Part shown: piece by piece, positions 16,891-25,259 of the stretch
Position numbering within the stretch: the first letter of the stretch is position 1
Layout of the letters: each line of letters starts with the position of its first letter
DNA from: Stigmatella erecta
Lineage (GTDB): Bacteria; Myxococcota; Myxococcia; Myxococcales; Myxococcaceae
Direction of reading: 5' to 3'
NCBI RefSeq assembly: GCF_900111745.1
Contig: NZ_FOIJ01000003.1
Location: 310,001 to 374,000 of the forward strand
Length of the DNA stretch: 64,000 nucleotides
Program-made: the position numbers and the translations under genes
The notes under the pieces: model-generated
Seen by the model: the letters and a program-made list of their open reading frames with translations, nothing else
What the model was told of the DNA's origin: nothing
Database searches by the model: none

Positions 16891-18336
16891 ATGTCTCAGC
16901 CTTCCCTGTCCGCCGAGCTCACCTCGGAGGCCTCGTCCCCCGTCCCGGCCCGCCTGGGCTGGCGCGCCGCGCTCGCCGAGGCGGTGCGTGGCACCCACCA
17001 CGACTTCTCCACGGGCCCCGTGGACCGCGCCCTGCTGCTGCTCTCCATCCCCATGGTGCTGGAGATGGTGATGGAGTCCGTCTTCGCCCTGGTGGACGTC
17101 TTCTTCGTCTCGCGCCTGGGGGCGGACGCCGTGGCCACGGTGGGCCTCACCGAGTCCATGCTCACGCTGGCCTATACGGTGCCCCTGGGGCTGTCCATCG
17201 GCGCCACGGCGCTGATCTCCCGGCGCATGGGCGAGAAGGATCCCGAGCGGGCCGCGCGCGCGGCGGTGCAGACGCTGGGGCTGGGCTTCCTGCTGGCCCT
17301 GCCCATGTCGGTGCTGGGCGTGCTGTTCGCCCGGCCGTTGCTCTCGGCGCTGGGGGGCTCCCCGGCCGTGGTGGCCCAGGGCACCGTCTACACCCAGGTG
17401 ATGCTGGGCAGCTTCGTCATCGTCATGCCGCTGTTCCTCATCAGCGCCATCCTGCGCGGCGCGGGGGATGCGGCCACCTCCATGCGCGCGCTGCTGCTGG
17501 CCAACTCCGTCAACCTCGTGCTCGCCCCCGTCTTCATCTTCGGGCTGGGCCCGGTGCCCGGCCTGGGCGTGCTGGGCGCGGCGATCGCCACCACCGTGGG
17601 GCGCGGCACGGGCGTGCTCTACCAGCTCTACCGCCTGCTGCGCGGCGGGGGGCGGCTCTGCCTGGGGCGGCGCCACCTGAGCGTCGAGCCCGCCACCCTG
17701 GGGGCCCTGCTGCGGCTGTCGGGCGGCGCCATCCTCCAGTCCGTGCTCGGCCTCTCCAGCTGGCTGGTGCTGATGCGGCTCGTCGCCAGCTTCGGCAGCG
17801 CGGCGATGGCCGGCTACACCCTCGTCATGCGGATCATCCTCTTCGCCCAGCAGCCCTCCTGGGGGATGAGCCACGCGGTGGGCACCCTGGTGGGCCAGAG
17901 CCTGGGCGCCCGGGACGCGGAGCGCGCCGAGCGCGTCACCTGGCGCGCCAGCTTCTTCACCGTGCTCTTCCTGGGCGCGGTGAGCCTGGTGTTCCTCACG
18001 TTCTCCGAGCCGCTCATCCGCGCCTTCACCGTCGAGGCCGAGGTCGTCTTTCATGCCTCGCGCGGCCTGAGGATCCTCAGCTGGGGCCTCATCCTCTACG
18101 CCTTCGTCACAATTATCCCCCACGCCTTTAACGGCGCCGGCGACACCCGCACGCCCACCGTTGTCAACCTGGCCTGCTCTTGGGGGCTGCAGATTCCACT
18201 GGCCTACGCACTCACCGGACCCGCGGGACTAGGACCGGAGGGCGCTTTCCTGGCCATTGCCATCACGTATGCGGCGCTGGGCGCGGTGAGCGCCGCCCTC
18301 TTTCGCCAGGGGAAGTGGAAGGCGCAGTGCCTCTGA
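16891..18336 (+). CDS. MATE family multidrug/Na+ efflux transporter
   Basis: 481 residues from ATG at 16891; an in-frame TTG at 16861 would add ten hydrophobic residues and is less likely. After a ~50-residue cytoplasmic N-terminus there are about twelve membrane spans arranged as two six-helix halves, beginning PVDRALLLLSIPMVLEMV and, in the second half, PATLGALLRLSGGAILQSV. The phrases VDVFFVSRLGADAVATVGL, LGLSIGATALISRRMGEKD and NGAGDTRTPT are diagnostic for the MATE family of the MOP superfamily. Expected activity: Na+- or H+-coupled export of cationic drugs or metabolites. Its stop lies 213 nt upstream of the inositol/YcaO operon on the same strand, so it might export that pathway's product, but the spacing and hairpins between them argue for separate transcription. 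Confidence 0.93.
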   Translation: MSQPSLSAELTSEASSPVPARLGWRAALAEAVRGTHHDFSTGPVDRALLLLSIPMVLEMVMESVFALVDVFFVSRLGADAVATVGLTESMLTLAYTVPLGLSIGATALISRRMGEKDPERAARAAVQTLGLGFLLALPMSVLGVLFARPLLSALGGSPAVVAQGTVYTQVMLGSFVIVMPLFLISAILRGAGDAATSMRALLLANSVNLVLAPVFIFGLGPVPGLGVLGAAIATTVGRGTGVLYQLYRLLRGGGRLCLGRRHLSVEPATLGALLRLSGGAILQSVLGLSSWLVLMRLVASFGSAAMAGYTLVMRIILFAQQPSWGMSHAVGTLVGQSLGARDAERAERVTWRASFFTVLFLGAVSLVFLTFSEPLIRAFTVEAEVVFHASRGLRILSWGLILYAFVTIIPHAFNGAGDTRTPTVVNLACSWGLQIPLAYALTGPAGLGPEGAFLAIAITYAALGAVSAALFRQGKWKAQCL

Positions 18337-18457
18337 GCCGCGGCTTCCTCGACCCGACACTCCCCTCTTGCTCCAGGCTGTATTGAAGCCCCGCCCCCGG
18401 GTGAGGACTCTCTTGGGGTACTCGCAGCGGGCGGACGCTTGGAAGCATCCCCCGGAA

Positions 18458-18482
18458 GCGGCTCCACACATCCGGGAGCCGC
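18458..18482 (+). promoter_or_regulatory. hairpin 1 in the leader of the inositol/YcaO operon
   Basis: GCGGCTCC (18458-18465) and GGAGCCGC (18475-18482) pair perfectly around a 9-nt loop, 68 nt before the ATG at 18550. It could terminate the MATE transcript or structure the operon leader; no T-tract follows. Confidence 0.45.
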
Positions 18483-18483
18483 T

Positions 18484-18501
18484 CTCCAGGCACACCTGGA
18501 G
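18484..18501 (+). promoter_or_regulatory. hairpin 2 in the leader of the inositol/YcaO operon
   Basis: CTCCAGG (18484-18490), loop CACA, CCTGGAG (18495-18501): a perfect 7-bp stem one base after hairpin 1. The tandem pair is unusual for this window and lies within 50 nt of the first gene's start. Confidence 0.45.
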
Positions 18502-18549
18502 CCATGGCGAGTTGGGGATGGTGCTGTCCGGGGGAGGAGCCGCAGGATC

Positions 18550-19773
18550 ATGGCTGAGAATGAGCGCTTGGGTGTTGCGATTGTGGGTTTGGGCGGGGCG
18601 GTAGCGACGACGGCGGTCGCGGGCCTGGAGCTGCTGCGCCGCGGGCGCGTGGACACCAAGGGGCTGCCCCTGGCCGCCGCGCGGGGCATGGGCCTCATCG
18701 ACTACGAGGCCCTGACGTTCGGCGGGTGGGACTTGTTCGAGGACGACCTGGCGCAGGCGGCGCGCAACCACGCGGTGCTGACCGAGAGCCAGCTCGAGGC
18801 CGTGGCGCCGGTGCTCAGCCAGATGCGGCCCTGGAGCGCCGTGTCCAACCCGCACTTCTGCAAGAACGTGGTGGGCACCTCCAGCAAGAAGACGCGCAGC
18901 CTGCGCGAGCAGGTGCAGGCCATCCGCGAGGACCTGGCGCGCTTCCGCCAGGAGCAGAAGGTCCACCGCGTGGTGGTCATCAACCTGGCCTCCACCGAGC
19001 GCGCGGTGGACCTGACGCAGCCCAAGTTCCTCACGCCCCAGGCCTTCGAGGCGGCGCTCGACGCGAACGACCCGGACATCGGCCCGGCGATGCTCTACGC
19101 GTACGCGGCCATCGCCGACGGCACCCCGTTCGCCAACTTCACGCCGAGCATCGCCGCGGACGTGCCGGCGCTGCTGCTGCTGGCGCAGCGCAACGGCTCG
19201 CCCCTGGCCGGCAAGGACGGCAAGACGGGGCAGACCATGCTCAAGACGGCCATTGCCCCGGTGCTCCGGGACCGCGCGCTGCACGTCGAGGGCTGGTACT
19301 CCACCAACATCCTGGGCAACCGGGACGGGGAGGCCCTGAATGATCCGGCCTCGAAGGCCAACAAGATCGACACCAAGGGCGCCGCGCTGGACAGCATCCT
19401 CGGCTACAAGGTCCAGGACCACATCGTCCAGATCCAGTACTACCGGCCGCGCGGGGACAACAAGGAGGCCTGGGACAACATCGACGTGGTGGGCTTCCTG
19501 GGCCAGCCCATGCAGCTGAAGCTCAACTTCCTGTGCAAGGACTCCATCCTGGCCGCGCCGCTCGTGGTGGAGCTGGCGCGCACGCTGGACCTGGCCAAGC
19601 GCCGCGGCGAGGCGGGCGTCATCGACGCGCTGGGCTGCTTCTTCAAGGCCCCGATGACGCAGGACGGGGGCAAGGTGGAGCATGCCATGGCGGAGCAGCA
19701 GCGCCGCCTCATGAGCTGGCTGTCCCTGGGCCGCGTCCAGCCCACCCTCGGCAAAGAGCGCATCCGGGGCTGA
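18550..19773 (+). CDS. ino1: inositol-3-phosphate synthase
   Basis: 407 residues from ATG at 18550. It converts glucose-6-phosphate to 1D-myo-inositol-3-phosphate with NAD+. The N-terminal Rossmann motif VAIVGLGGAVATT, GGWDLFEDD, VINLASTER, GTPFANFTPS, LAGKDGKTGQTMLKTAIAPV and YSTNILGNRDGEAL are conserved family blocks; KTGQT and the Asn/Asp of NILGNRDG bind NAD and substrate. Length fits the bacterial/archaeal type, shorter than yeast Ino1 (~530). It is the first gene of a seven-gene unit: the next start is only 3 nt after its stop. In actinobacteria this enzyme feeds mycothiol and phosphatidylinositol; here the neighbours (dehydrogenase, isomerase-like TIM barrel, glycosyltransferase, deacetylase, YcaO) suggest it supplies an inositol core for a specialised product. 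Confidence 0.94.
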   Translation: MAENERLGVAIVGLGGAVATTAVAGLELLRRGRVDTKGLPLAAARGMGLIDYEALTFGGWDLFEDDLAQAARNHAVLTESQLEAVAPVLSQMRPWSAVSNPHFCKNVVGTSSKKTRSLREQVQAIREDLARFRQEQKVHRVVVINLASTERAVDLTQPKFLTPQAFEAALDANDPDIGPAMLYAYAAIADGTPFANFTPSIAADVPALLLLAQRNGSPLAGKDGKTGQTMLKTAIAPVLRDRALHVEGWYSTNILGNRDGEALNDPASKANKIDTKGAALDSILGYKVQDHIVQIQYYRPRGDNKEAWDNIDVVGFLGQPMQLKLNFLCKDSILAAPLVVELARTLDLAKRRGEAGVIDALGCFFKAPMTQDGGKVEHAMAEQQRRLMSWLSLGRVQPTLGKERIRG

Positions 19774-19776
19774 GCC

Positions 19777-20802
19777 ATGTCCACCCTCCCACGCAGACTC
19801 GGCTGGGCCCTCGTGGGCTGTGGCTGGGTGGCCCGCGACTACGTCGCACCCGCCCTCCAGGCCGCGGACAACGCGCGCCTGGTGGCCCTGTGCGACTCGG
19901 ACGCGGAGATGCTCATGCGCATCTCCGGCAACGAAGCGCTCCGGTACACCTCGCTCCCGGAGGCGCTGGCGAACCCCGAGGTGGAGGCGGTCTACATCGC
20001 CACCCCCAACCACCTGCACGCGGCCATGACGGAGGCCTGCGCGGCCGCGGGCAAGCACGTGCTGTGTGAGAAGCCCATGGCCATCACGCCCGAGGACGGC
20101 ACGCGCATGGTGGAGGCGTGCCGGCGGGCGGGCGTCCACTACGCCACCGCCTTCGATCAGCGCCACCACGCCCTCCACCGCCGCCTGCGCACGCTGGTGC
20201 AGGAGGGCCTGCTGGGCACCGTCACCCAGGCACGCATCCACTATGCGTGCTGGCTGCCGCGGGACTGGGCGCCCGACAACTGGCGCGTGGACCCGCGCAA
20301 GGCCGGCGGCGGGGCCATGATTGACCTGGCCCCCCATGGGCTGGATCTGCTGGAGGTCCTGCTGCAGGACGAGTGGACCTCGCTCACCGCGCTGCTGCAG
20401 CGGCGCGTCCATGACTACCCGGTGGATGACGGGGCGGTGCTCATGGGCCAGTTCCGCAGCGGCACCCTCGGCATCCTCCAGGTGGCCTACAACTGCCCGG
20501 ACGCCTACCCGCGGAGGACCCTGGAGCTGATCGGCACGAAGGCCCGGGCCCTCGCCTCCAAGAGCATGGGACAGACGCCCGGGGGCACGCTGACGCTCAC
20601 GGACGCGGGGACCGGCGAGGAAATCCCCGTGCCGGTGTCGCCCGCCGAGGACCGGTCTCCTTTCCTCCACCAGATCCAGGCCTTCTCGGCCTGTGTCCTG
20701 GAGGGCCGGCCGCAGCCGTTCTCGCCGGAGCGGGATGTCCGCCTGGTGCGGCTGCTGGCGCAGGCCACCCCGCCGTTCCAGCCCGAGACGCCATGCCCCT
20801 GA
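19777..20802 (+). CDS. Gfo/Idh/MocA family dehydrogenase (inositol dehydrogenase-like)
   Basis: 341 residues from ATG at 19777. The N-terminal NAD(P)-binding fold starts GWALVGCGWVARDYVAPAL, and the family signature EKPMAITPEDG (catalytic Lys of EKP, ~residue 97) is intact. The C-terminal alpha/beta domain holds the expected GGGAMIDLAPHGLDLL motif with the His/Asp pair used in hydride transfer. Members oxidise or reduce cyclitols and sugars at a secondary hydroxyl. Next to inositol-phosphate synthase and an IolI/IolE-like TIM barrel, oxidation of an inositol derivative to an inosose is the natural guess, but the substrate cannot be read from sequence. Its 3' end overlaps the following gene by 10 nt, so the two are translationally coupled. 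Confidence 0.9.
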   Translation: MSTLPRRLGWALVGCGWVARDYVAPALQAADNARLVALCDSDAEMLMRISGNEALRYTSLPEALANPEVEAVYIATPNHLHAAMTEACAAAGKHVLCEKPMAITPEDGTRMVEACRRAGVHYATAFDQRHHALHRRLRTLVQEGLLGTVTQARIHYACWLPRDWAPDNWRVDPRKAGGGAMIDLAPHGLDLLEVLLQDEWTSLTALLQRRVHDYPVDDGAVLMGQFRSGTLGILQVAYNCPDAYPRRTLELIGTKARALASKSMGQTPGGTLTLTDAGTGEEIPVPVSPAEDRSPFLHQIQAFSACVLEGRPQPFSPERDVRLVRLLAQATPPFQPETPCP

Positions 20803-21626
20803 TCCGCTACGCCTGCTCCCACTGCGGCACGTGGCAGCCCTGGTTCTCGCACGAGTCCCCCCCGGGCTGTCCCACGTGCATGGACGTGCGCAACGCCCTG
20901 CCCGAGAACGGGTGGAACTTCCGTTCCGCGGGCCAGGTGAGTGAGCAGCTCACCACGTCCTGGGCCGAGGCGCTGCCCGGCATCCTCGGCTTCCACTGCA
21001 CCCCGGCCTTCGGGCTGGGCTCCACGGGGTGGCTGCTGCGCCGGCCCGAGGGCAACGTGGCCTTCGAGGGGGCCCCCTGGTACTCGCGGGGGGCGCTGGA
21101 GCACATCGCCTCGCTCGGGGGCATCCGGGTGCTGTCCGCCTCGCACCCCCACGGGTTCGGCGCGCTGTGGCAGCTCCAGGAGCGGTTCGACCCGCTGCTG
21201 GTGCTCCACCGCGATGCCATCCCCTACACCAAGGCCTTCCAGGTGCGCTGGCCGGTGGACGGCGTGCACGAGGTGGCGCCGGGGCTCACGCTGCACCCCA
21301 TCGGAGGCCACTACGAGGGCCAGTGCGTGCTGTACGACGCGGCCACCCGCTCGCTCTTCTGCGGCGATGCGCTCAAGGTGGAGCTCGGCCCCCAGGGCGA
21401 GCCCACGGGGCTCTCGTGTCACAAGGGCTTCCACTACGCCATCCCCATGAGCCACGGGGAGCTGCGCCACTACCGCGCGGTGTTCGAGCAGCTGCCCTTC
21501 GAGAACGTCTTCACGCCGTTCGAGTTCGCCCGGGGCGTCACCCGCGCGCACGCGCTGGCCCTGTTCGACCGGCTGCTGGCGGGCATGCCGCACACCCAAC
21601 CCATTCCCATGAGGGAGCTGTCATGA
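20793..21626 (+). CDS. zinc-ribbon plus metallo-beta-lactamase-like hydrolase, degenerate metal site
   Basis: 277 residues from ATG at 20793. The N-terminus has two CxxC knuckles (CSHCGTW at ~8 and CPTCMD at ~27) forming a rubredoxin-like zinc ribbon. The rest follows the metallo-beta-lactamase fold, but the HxHxDH motif reads SHPHGFGAL, so the Asp-His half is missing. Downstream ligand positions GGHYEGQ and CGDALK are kept. Such proteins may bind one metal, or act on a small phosphate or thioester substrate, or have no hydrolytic activity. The start overlaps the dehydrogenase by 10 nt and the stop overlaps the YcaO start by 4 nt (ATGA), making it an integral part of the pathway operon. The specific reaction is unknown. 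A thiol- or sulfur-handling role alongside YcaO would be attractive but is inference only. Confidence 0.75.
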   Translation: MPLIRYACSHCGTWQPWFSHESPPGCPTCMDVRNALPENGWNFRSAGQVSEQLTTSWAEALPGILGFHCTPAFGLGSTGWLLRRPEGNVAFEGAPWYSRGALEHIASLGGIRVLSASHPHGFGALWQLQERFDPLLVLHRDAIPYTKAFQVRWPVDGVHEVAPGLTLHPIGGHYEGQCVLYDAATRSLFCGDALKVELGPQGEPTGLSCHKGFHYAIPMSHGELRHYRAVFEQLPFENVFTPFEFARGVTRAHALALFDRLLAGMPHTQPIPMRELS

Positions 21627-23110
21627 AGGACCTGCCCAGCCTCGCCGAGGCCCTGGAAGCCTACACGCGCGCCATGCCCGCCGGGGACCTGCTCCTGTTC
21701 CGCGACGATGGCATCGACCGGATGGGCGTGCCCGTGGTGGCCTCCAGCCTGCGCATGGAGAACGGGCCGTGGATCACCTCCCATGGCTACGGCGCCACGG
21801 AGGAGGAGGCCCGCGTCAGCGCCATCGGGGAGCTGGCCGAGGAGGTCTTCGCCGAGAAGACCCTGGCGGAGCGGCCCCGCGTCCACGGCAGCCATGCCGA
21901 GCTGGTGCGCCGGCGCGGTGTGCAGGGAGTCGCGGATCCCCTGACGCTGGGGCTGCCCGCGGGAAGCCCCTACCACCCGGACATGCCGCTGACCTGGCTG
22001 GAGATGACCCGGCTTTCCACGGGGGAGCCCGTCCTGGTGCCCGAGGAGTTCGTGGCCATCCACCCGGGCCAGCTGCGCGGACGCTCCCCGCTCGTCCTGC
22101 CCATCACCAATGGCCAGGGGGCGGGCCTGAGCCAGCCGCAGGCCCTGGCCCACGCCCTGCTGGAGCTGCAGCAGCGCGACGGCAACGGGCTGCAATTCCG
22201 GGCCATGGACCAGGGCGTCGTGCTCGACCTGGAGGGTGCCCCGCTGCCCCCGGACATCCAGGAGCTGCTGGAGCGCTACCGCCGCGCGGGCATTGAAATC
22301 ATCCCCAAGCTGGCCAGCACGGACTTCGGCCTCGTCAACCTGTACGTGGTGGCCCAGGATCCGTCGCCCGGTGAGCAGCCGCTGATGGTGACCGCCTGCG
22401 GCGAGGCGGCCGACCCGGACCGCCACCGGGCCCTGCGCAAGGCGCTGCTGGAGTATGCCGGCTCGCGGGCCCGCAAGGCCTTCATGCACGGCCCGCTGGA
22501 GGCCGTGGCCCGGGTGGCGCCCCCCGGCTATCTGGAGCGCTTCCTGCCGCAGGTGAACCTCCGCCTGGAAGAGCCCCGGGCCCTCCAGGGCATGGTCGAG
22601 TGGGCCAGCATGCCCGTGGGGGCGTTGCGCGCGCTGGTGGCGCCGACGGTGCAGCACCGCCACACGGTGCGCTTCACGGACCTGCCCGAAGCCGCGGCCG
22701 CCGAGGCGCCCCCGAAGCGCTGCGCCCAGGTGGTGGAGGGGCTGCACCAGGGCGGCTTCGACGTGCTGGTCATCGACCTGTCCCCCGCGGACCACTCCAT
22801 CCACGTGGTGAAGGCGCTCGTCCCCGGGCTCGAGGTGGAGACGATGACCTACTCGCGCATCGGCGAGCGGAACGTGGCCCGCTTGCTGGCGCGCCAGGAT
22901 CCGCTGGTGGGCCTGGGCACGCCCCCCGAGGGCGCCCAGCGCGTGCGGCTGACGGCGGCGGCGGAAGCGCGGCTGGGCGGCCCCGCCTGGTTCAACGTCC
23001 ATCAGGCGGAGCAACGGCTGGGCTCCCTCTACTCGCTCTACCGGGAGCCGGGCCGCCACAGCGTGCAGACCGTCCTGCGTACCCGCCGTTTTGGAGGAGG
23101 CCTGTCATGA
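21623..23110 (+). CDS. YcaO family ATP-dependent enzyme
   Basis: 495 residues from ATG at 21623 (ATGA overlap with the previous gene). YcaO proteins activate an amide oxygen with ATP to allow azoline, thioamide, amidine or related bond formation. Hallmarks: SHGYGATEEEARVSAIGE with ELAEE at 70-74 (first ATP/Mg motif), TNGQGAGLSQPQAL with ELQQRD at 181-186 (second motif, usually ELVERD), the EYAGSRARK helix (~277-285), and the C-terminal domain LVIDLSPADHSIHVVKALVPG (split across ~382-402) that in other YcaOs reads DLT...VVRVVVPG. The C-terminus is GGGLS and lacks the PxPxP tail of azoline cyclodehydratases, and no E1-like/RRE partner or precursor peptide gene is adjacent. It therefore likely acts on a small molecule, as reported for the YcaO of 6-thioguanine biosynthesis. 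Confidence 0.9.
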   Translation: MKDLPSLAEALEAYTRAMPAGDLLLFRDDGIDRMGVPVVASSLRMENGPWITSHGYGATEEEARVSAIGELAEEVFAEKTLAERPRVHGSHAELVRRRGVQGVADPLTLGLPAGSPYHPDMPLTWLEMTRLSTGEPVLVPEEFVAIHPGQLRGRSPLVLPITNGQGAGLSQPQALAHALLELQQRDGNGLQFRAMDQGVVLDLEGAPLPPDIQELLERYRRAGIEIIPKLASTDFGLVNLYVVAQDPSPGEQPLMVTACGEAADPDRHRALRKALLEYAGSRARKAFMHGPLEAVARVAPPGYLERFLPQVNLRLEEPRALQGMVEWASMPVGALRALVAPTVQHRHTVRFTDLPEAAAAEAPPKRCAQVVEGLHQGGFDVLVIDLSPADHSIHVVKALVPGLEVETMTYSRIGERNVARLLARQDPLVGLGTPPEGAQRVRLTAAAEARLGGPAWFNVHQAEQRLGSLYSLYREPGRHSVQTVLRTRRFGGGLS

Positions 23111-23976
23111 CCTTGCGCTTCGCGTACAACACCAACGGGGTGGCCAATCACCGTCTCGGAGACGCGCTGCGGCTCATCGCCGACAGCGGCTATGACGGGG
23201 TGGCCCTCACGCTGGATCACCACCACTTCGATCCCTTCGCCCCCAACCTTGTCTGCCGCGCGGAGATGCTGGCGGGGCTGCTGGAGCAGCTCGGGCTCGG
23301 GCTGGTGGTGGAGACCGGCGCGCGCTTCCTGCTCAACCCCCGGGCCAAGCACGAGCCCACCCTCATCAGCCCCGAGGCGGAGGGCCGCGCGCAGCGGCTC
23401 GACTTCCTGCGCCGGGCGGTGGACGTCTGCGCCACCTGCCGGGGCGAGGCGGTCTCCTTCTGGGCGGGCGTGCCCCGGCGCGGCGAGGTGGAGCTGAAGG
23501 ACACCTGGCGCTGGCTGGTGGATGGCGTGGCCCGCCTGTCGGACCATGCCGCCTCCCGGGGCGTGGTGCTCGCCATGGAGCCCGAGCCCGGCATGCTGGT
23601 GGAGACGGTGGATGCGTGGCGCCAGCTCCAGGAGGAGGTCAAGCTCCTGGGCTCTGCCCCCTTCAAGCTCGCCCTGGACGTGGGGCACCTCCTGGTGACG
23701 CAGGAGCGCGTGCCCGCGGACGCCGTGCGCGAGTTCGCCCCGGTGCTCGGCACCGTGGCCCTGGAGGACATGAAGCGGGGCGTGCACGAGCACCTGCCCT
23801 TCGGCGAGGGAGACCTGGACGTCGTCCCGGTGCTCCGCGAGCTCATCGAGGCGCGCTACGACAAGCTCGTCTGCGTGGAGCTGTCCCGGGACGCGCACCG
23901 CGCGCACACCATGGTGCCCGGGGCCATCGAGTGGCTGCGGGCCCGGATGCCCGCGGACGAGGGGGTGGCGGCATGA
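23107..23976 (+). CDS. sugar phosphate isomerase/epimerase-like TIM barrel (IolI/IolE-like)
   Basis: 289 residues from ATG at 23107, overlapping the YcaO stop by 4 nt. The xylose-isomerase-like (AP endonuclease family 2) barrel begins LRFAYNTNGVANHRLGDALR. Metal-ligand positions look intact: Glu in AMEPEPGMLVET, Asp and His in LALDVGHLLV, His of RGVHEHLPFGEG and Glu of VCVELSRDAH. This family includes inosose isomerase IolI, inosose dehydratase IolE, hydroxypyruvate isomerase and EboE-type proteins. With inositol-phosphate synthase and a Gfo/Idh dehydrogenase in the same operon, isomerisation or epimerisation of an inosose or related ketose is the best guess. The next gene starts inside its stop codon (ATGA), continuing the tight coupling. 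Confidence 0.88.
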   Translation: MTLRFAYNTNGVANHRLGDALRLIADSGYDGVALTLDHHHFDPFAPNLVCRAEMLAGLLEQLGLGLVVETGARFLLNPRAKHEPTLISPEAEGRAQRLDFLRRAVDVCATCRGEAVSFWAGVPRRGEVELKDTWRWLVDGVARLSDHAASRGVVLAMEPEPGMLVETVDAWRQLQEEVKLLGSAPFKLALDVGHLLVTQERVPADAVREFAPVLGTVALEDMKRGVHEHLPFGEGDLDVVPVLRELIEARYDKLVCVELSRDAHRAHTMVPGAIEWLRARMPADEGVAA

Positions 23977-25259
23977 GCCAGAACGCCCTGCGCGTCTGCT
24001 TCATCTCCCGCCGCTTCTTTCCGGCCATCTCCGGCATGAGCGTCTACGCGCTCAACCTGGTGCAGGAGCTGGTGGCGTGTGGCCACGACGTGACGATGGT
24101 CAGCCAGTACCGCAATGACGCGGCCGGGGCCTCCGTCTATGGCGGCGGGCCGCCCCCGGGCATTCCCGGCGCCCGCGTGGTGGGCCGCGAGTCCCAGGGC
24201 GAGCAGCGCATCAACGACGGCCTGCCGGCGAGCTTCGAGCAGGACGTCGAGGACATGGTCGCCACCGTGGAGAAGGAACACCGCGTGCGCCCGTTCGACG
24301 TCATCCACGCCCAGTACGGCTACCCCTGCGGCCTGGCGGCCCTGGAAGCGAGCCGGCGCCTGGGCCTGCCCAACGTCGTGTCCATCCAGGGGGGGGATGG
24401 GCACTGGGTGGGCACCTGCTGCGGCACCCACAAGCAGGCCATGCTGGCGGTGCTGGGCCACTCCGGCTCGCTGCTGATCGGCAGCCGCACCTTCGCCGAG
24501 GAGGTGAAGGGCCACCACGGCACCCCGCTGGAGCGCTTCACCATCGTCCCGGGCGCCACGGACACCCGCCGCTTCTCTCCCCGGGACGAGCAGGCACTCG
24601 GGGCGCTGCGGCAGCCGCCCGTGCTGCTCTACCACGGCCGCGTGGACGCGCGGAAAGGCGTGATGGAGCTGCTGGATGCGGTGAAGCGGCTGGTGGTGCG
24701 CGACGGCCGGACGCTGAAGCTGCTCGTCTCCGGCATCGGCCCGGACGTGGACGCGGTGAAGGCCCGGGTGGCCCGCGAGGGCCTGCAGGGCAGCGTGGAG
24801 TTCACCGGATACACGCCCTATGCGGACGCGCCCCACCTGTACCGGCGCGGCGACATCTTCGTCTCGCCCACGTACGCGGAGGGCTTCTCCAACACCATCC
24901 TCGAGGCCATGGCGGCCGGGCTGCCCATCGTCTCCACCCGGGCCGTGGGCGTGCTGGACTGCCTGGAGGATGGGCGCAACGGCCTGCTCGTGCCGCCCCA
25001 GGACGCGGACGCGCTGGCCGATGCCATCGCCCGCATGCTGGAGGATGAGGAGCTGCGGCGCCGCCTGGCGCGCACCGCGCTGGACGAGGTGCGGGAGCTG
25101 TACTCGTGGCAGGCGGTGGGCCGGCGGATTCAACAGGTCTACAAGGACCTGCGGGGCACCCGGCCGGACACGCGCTGGACGAATGTGTATGACCCCGCCA
25201 CCACCGAGGTGAACGCGGATCCCTCCTGCCGCTTCCGGAGCGCCCCCCACCTCCTATGA
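23973..25259 (+). CDS. GT4 family glycosyltransferase
   Basis: 428 residues from ATG at 23973 (ATGA overlap). GT-B fold: the N-terminal acceptor domain opens RVCFISRRFFPAISGMSVYA with the glycine-rich turn replaced by SGMS, and contains DVIHAQYGYPCGLAAL. The C-terminal donor domain carries LLYHGRVDARKGV, TGYTPYADAPHLY and the EX7E motif EGFSNTILEAMAAGLPIV. These features identify a retaining NDP-sugar transferase of family GT4, which includes MshA (GlcNAc to inositol-3-phosphate) and BshA. Together with the inositol-phosphate synthase upstream and PIG-L deacetylase downstream, an N-acetylglucosaminyl-inositol product is a reasonable prediction. The unusual N-terminal gap (RRFFPAISG) and cysteine pair in GTCCGTHKQ are worth modelling. 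Donor and acceptor are inferred. Confidence 0.92.
   Translation: MSQNALRVCFISRRFFPAISGMSVYALNLVQELVACGHDVTMVSQYRNDAAGASVYGGGPPPGIPGARVVGRESQGEQRINDGLPASFEQDVEDMVATVEKEHRVRPFDVIHAQYGYPCGLAALEASRRLGLPNVVSIQGGDGHWVGTCCGTHKQAMLAVLGHSGSLLIGSRTFAEEVKGHHGTPLERFTIVPGATDTRRFSPRDEQALGALRQPPVLLYHGRVDARKGVMELLDAVKRLVVRDGRTLKLLVSGIGPDVDAVKARVAREGLQGSVEFTGYTPYADAPHLYRRGDIFVSPTYAEGFSNTILEAMAAGLPIVSTRAVGVLDCLEDGRNGLLVPPQDADALADAIARMLEDEELRRRLARTALDEVRELYSWQAVGRRIQQVYKDLRGTRPDTRWTNVYDPATTEVNADPSCRFRSAPHLL

Noticed and set aside
21623..23110. Ribosomal peptide (RiPP) cluster because of YcaO.
   Set aside because: No short precursor ORF, E1-like/RRE partner, protease or ABC exporter lies near; the overlapping genes leave no room inside the operon.
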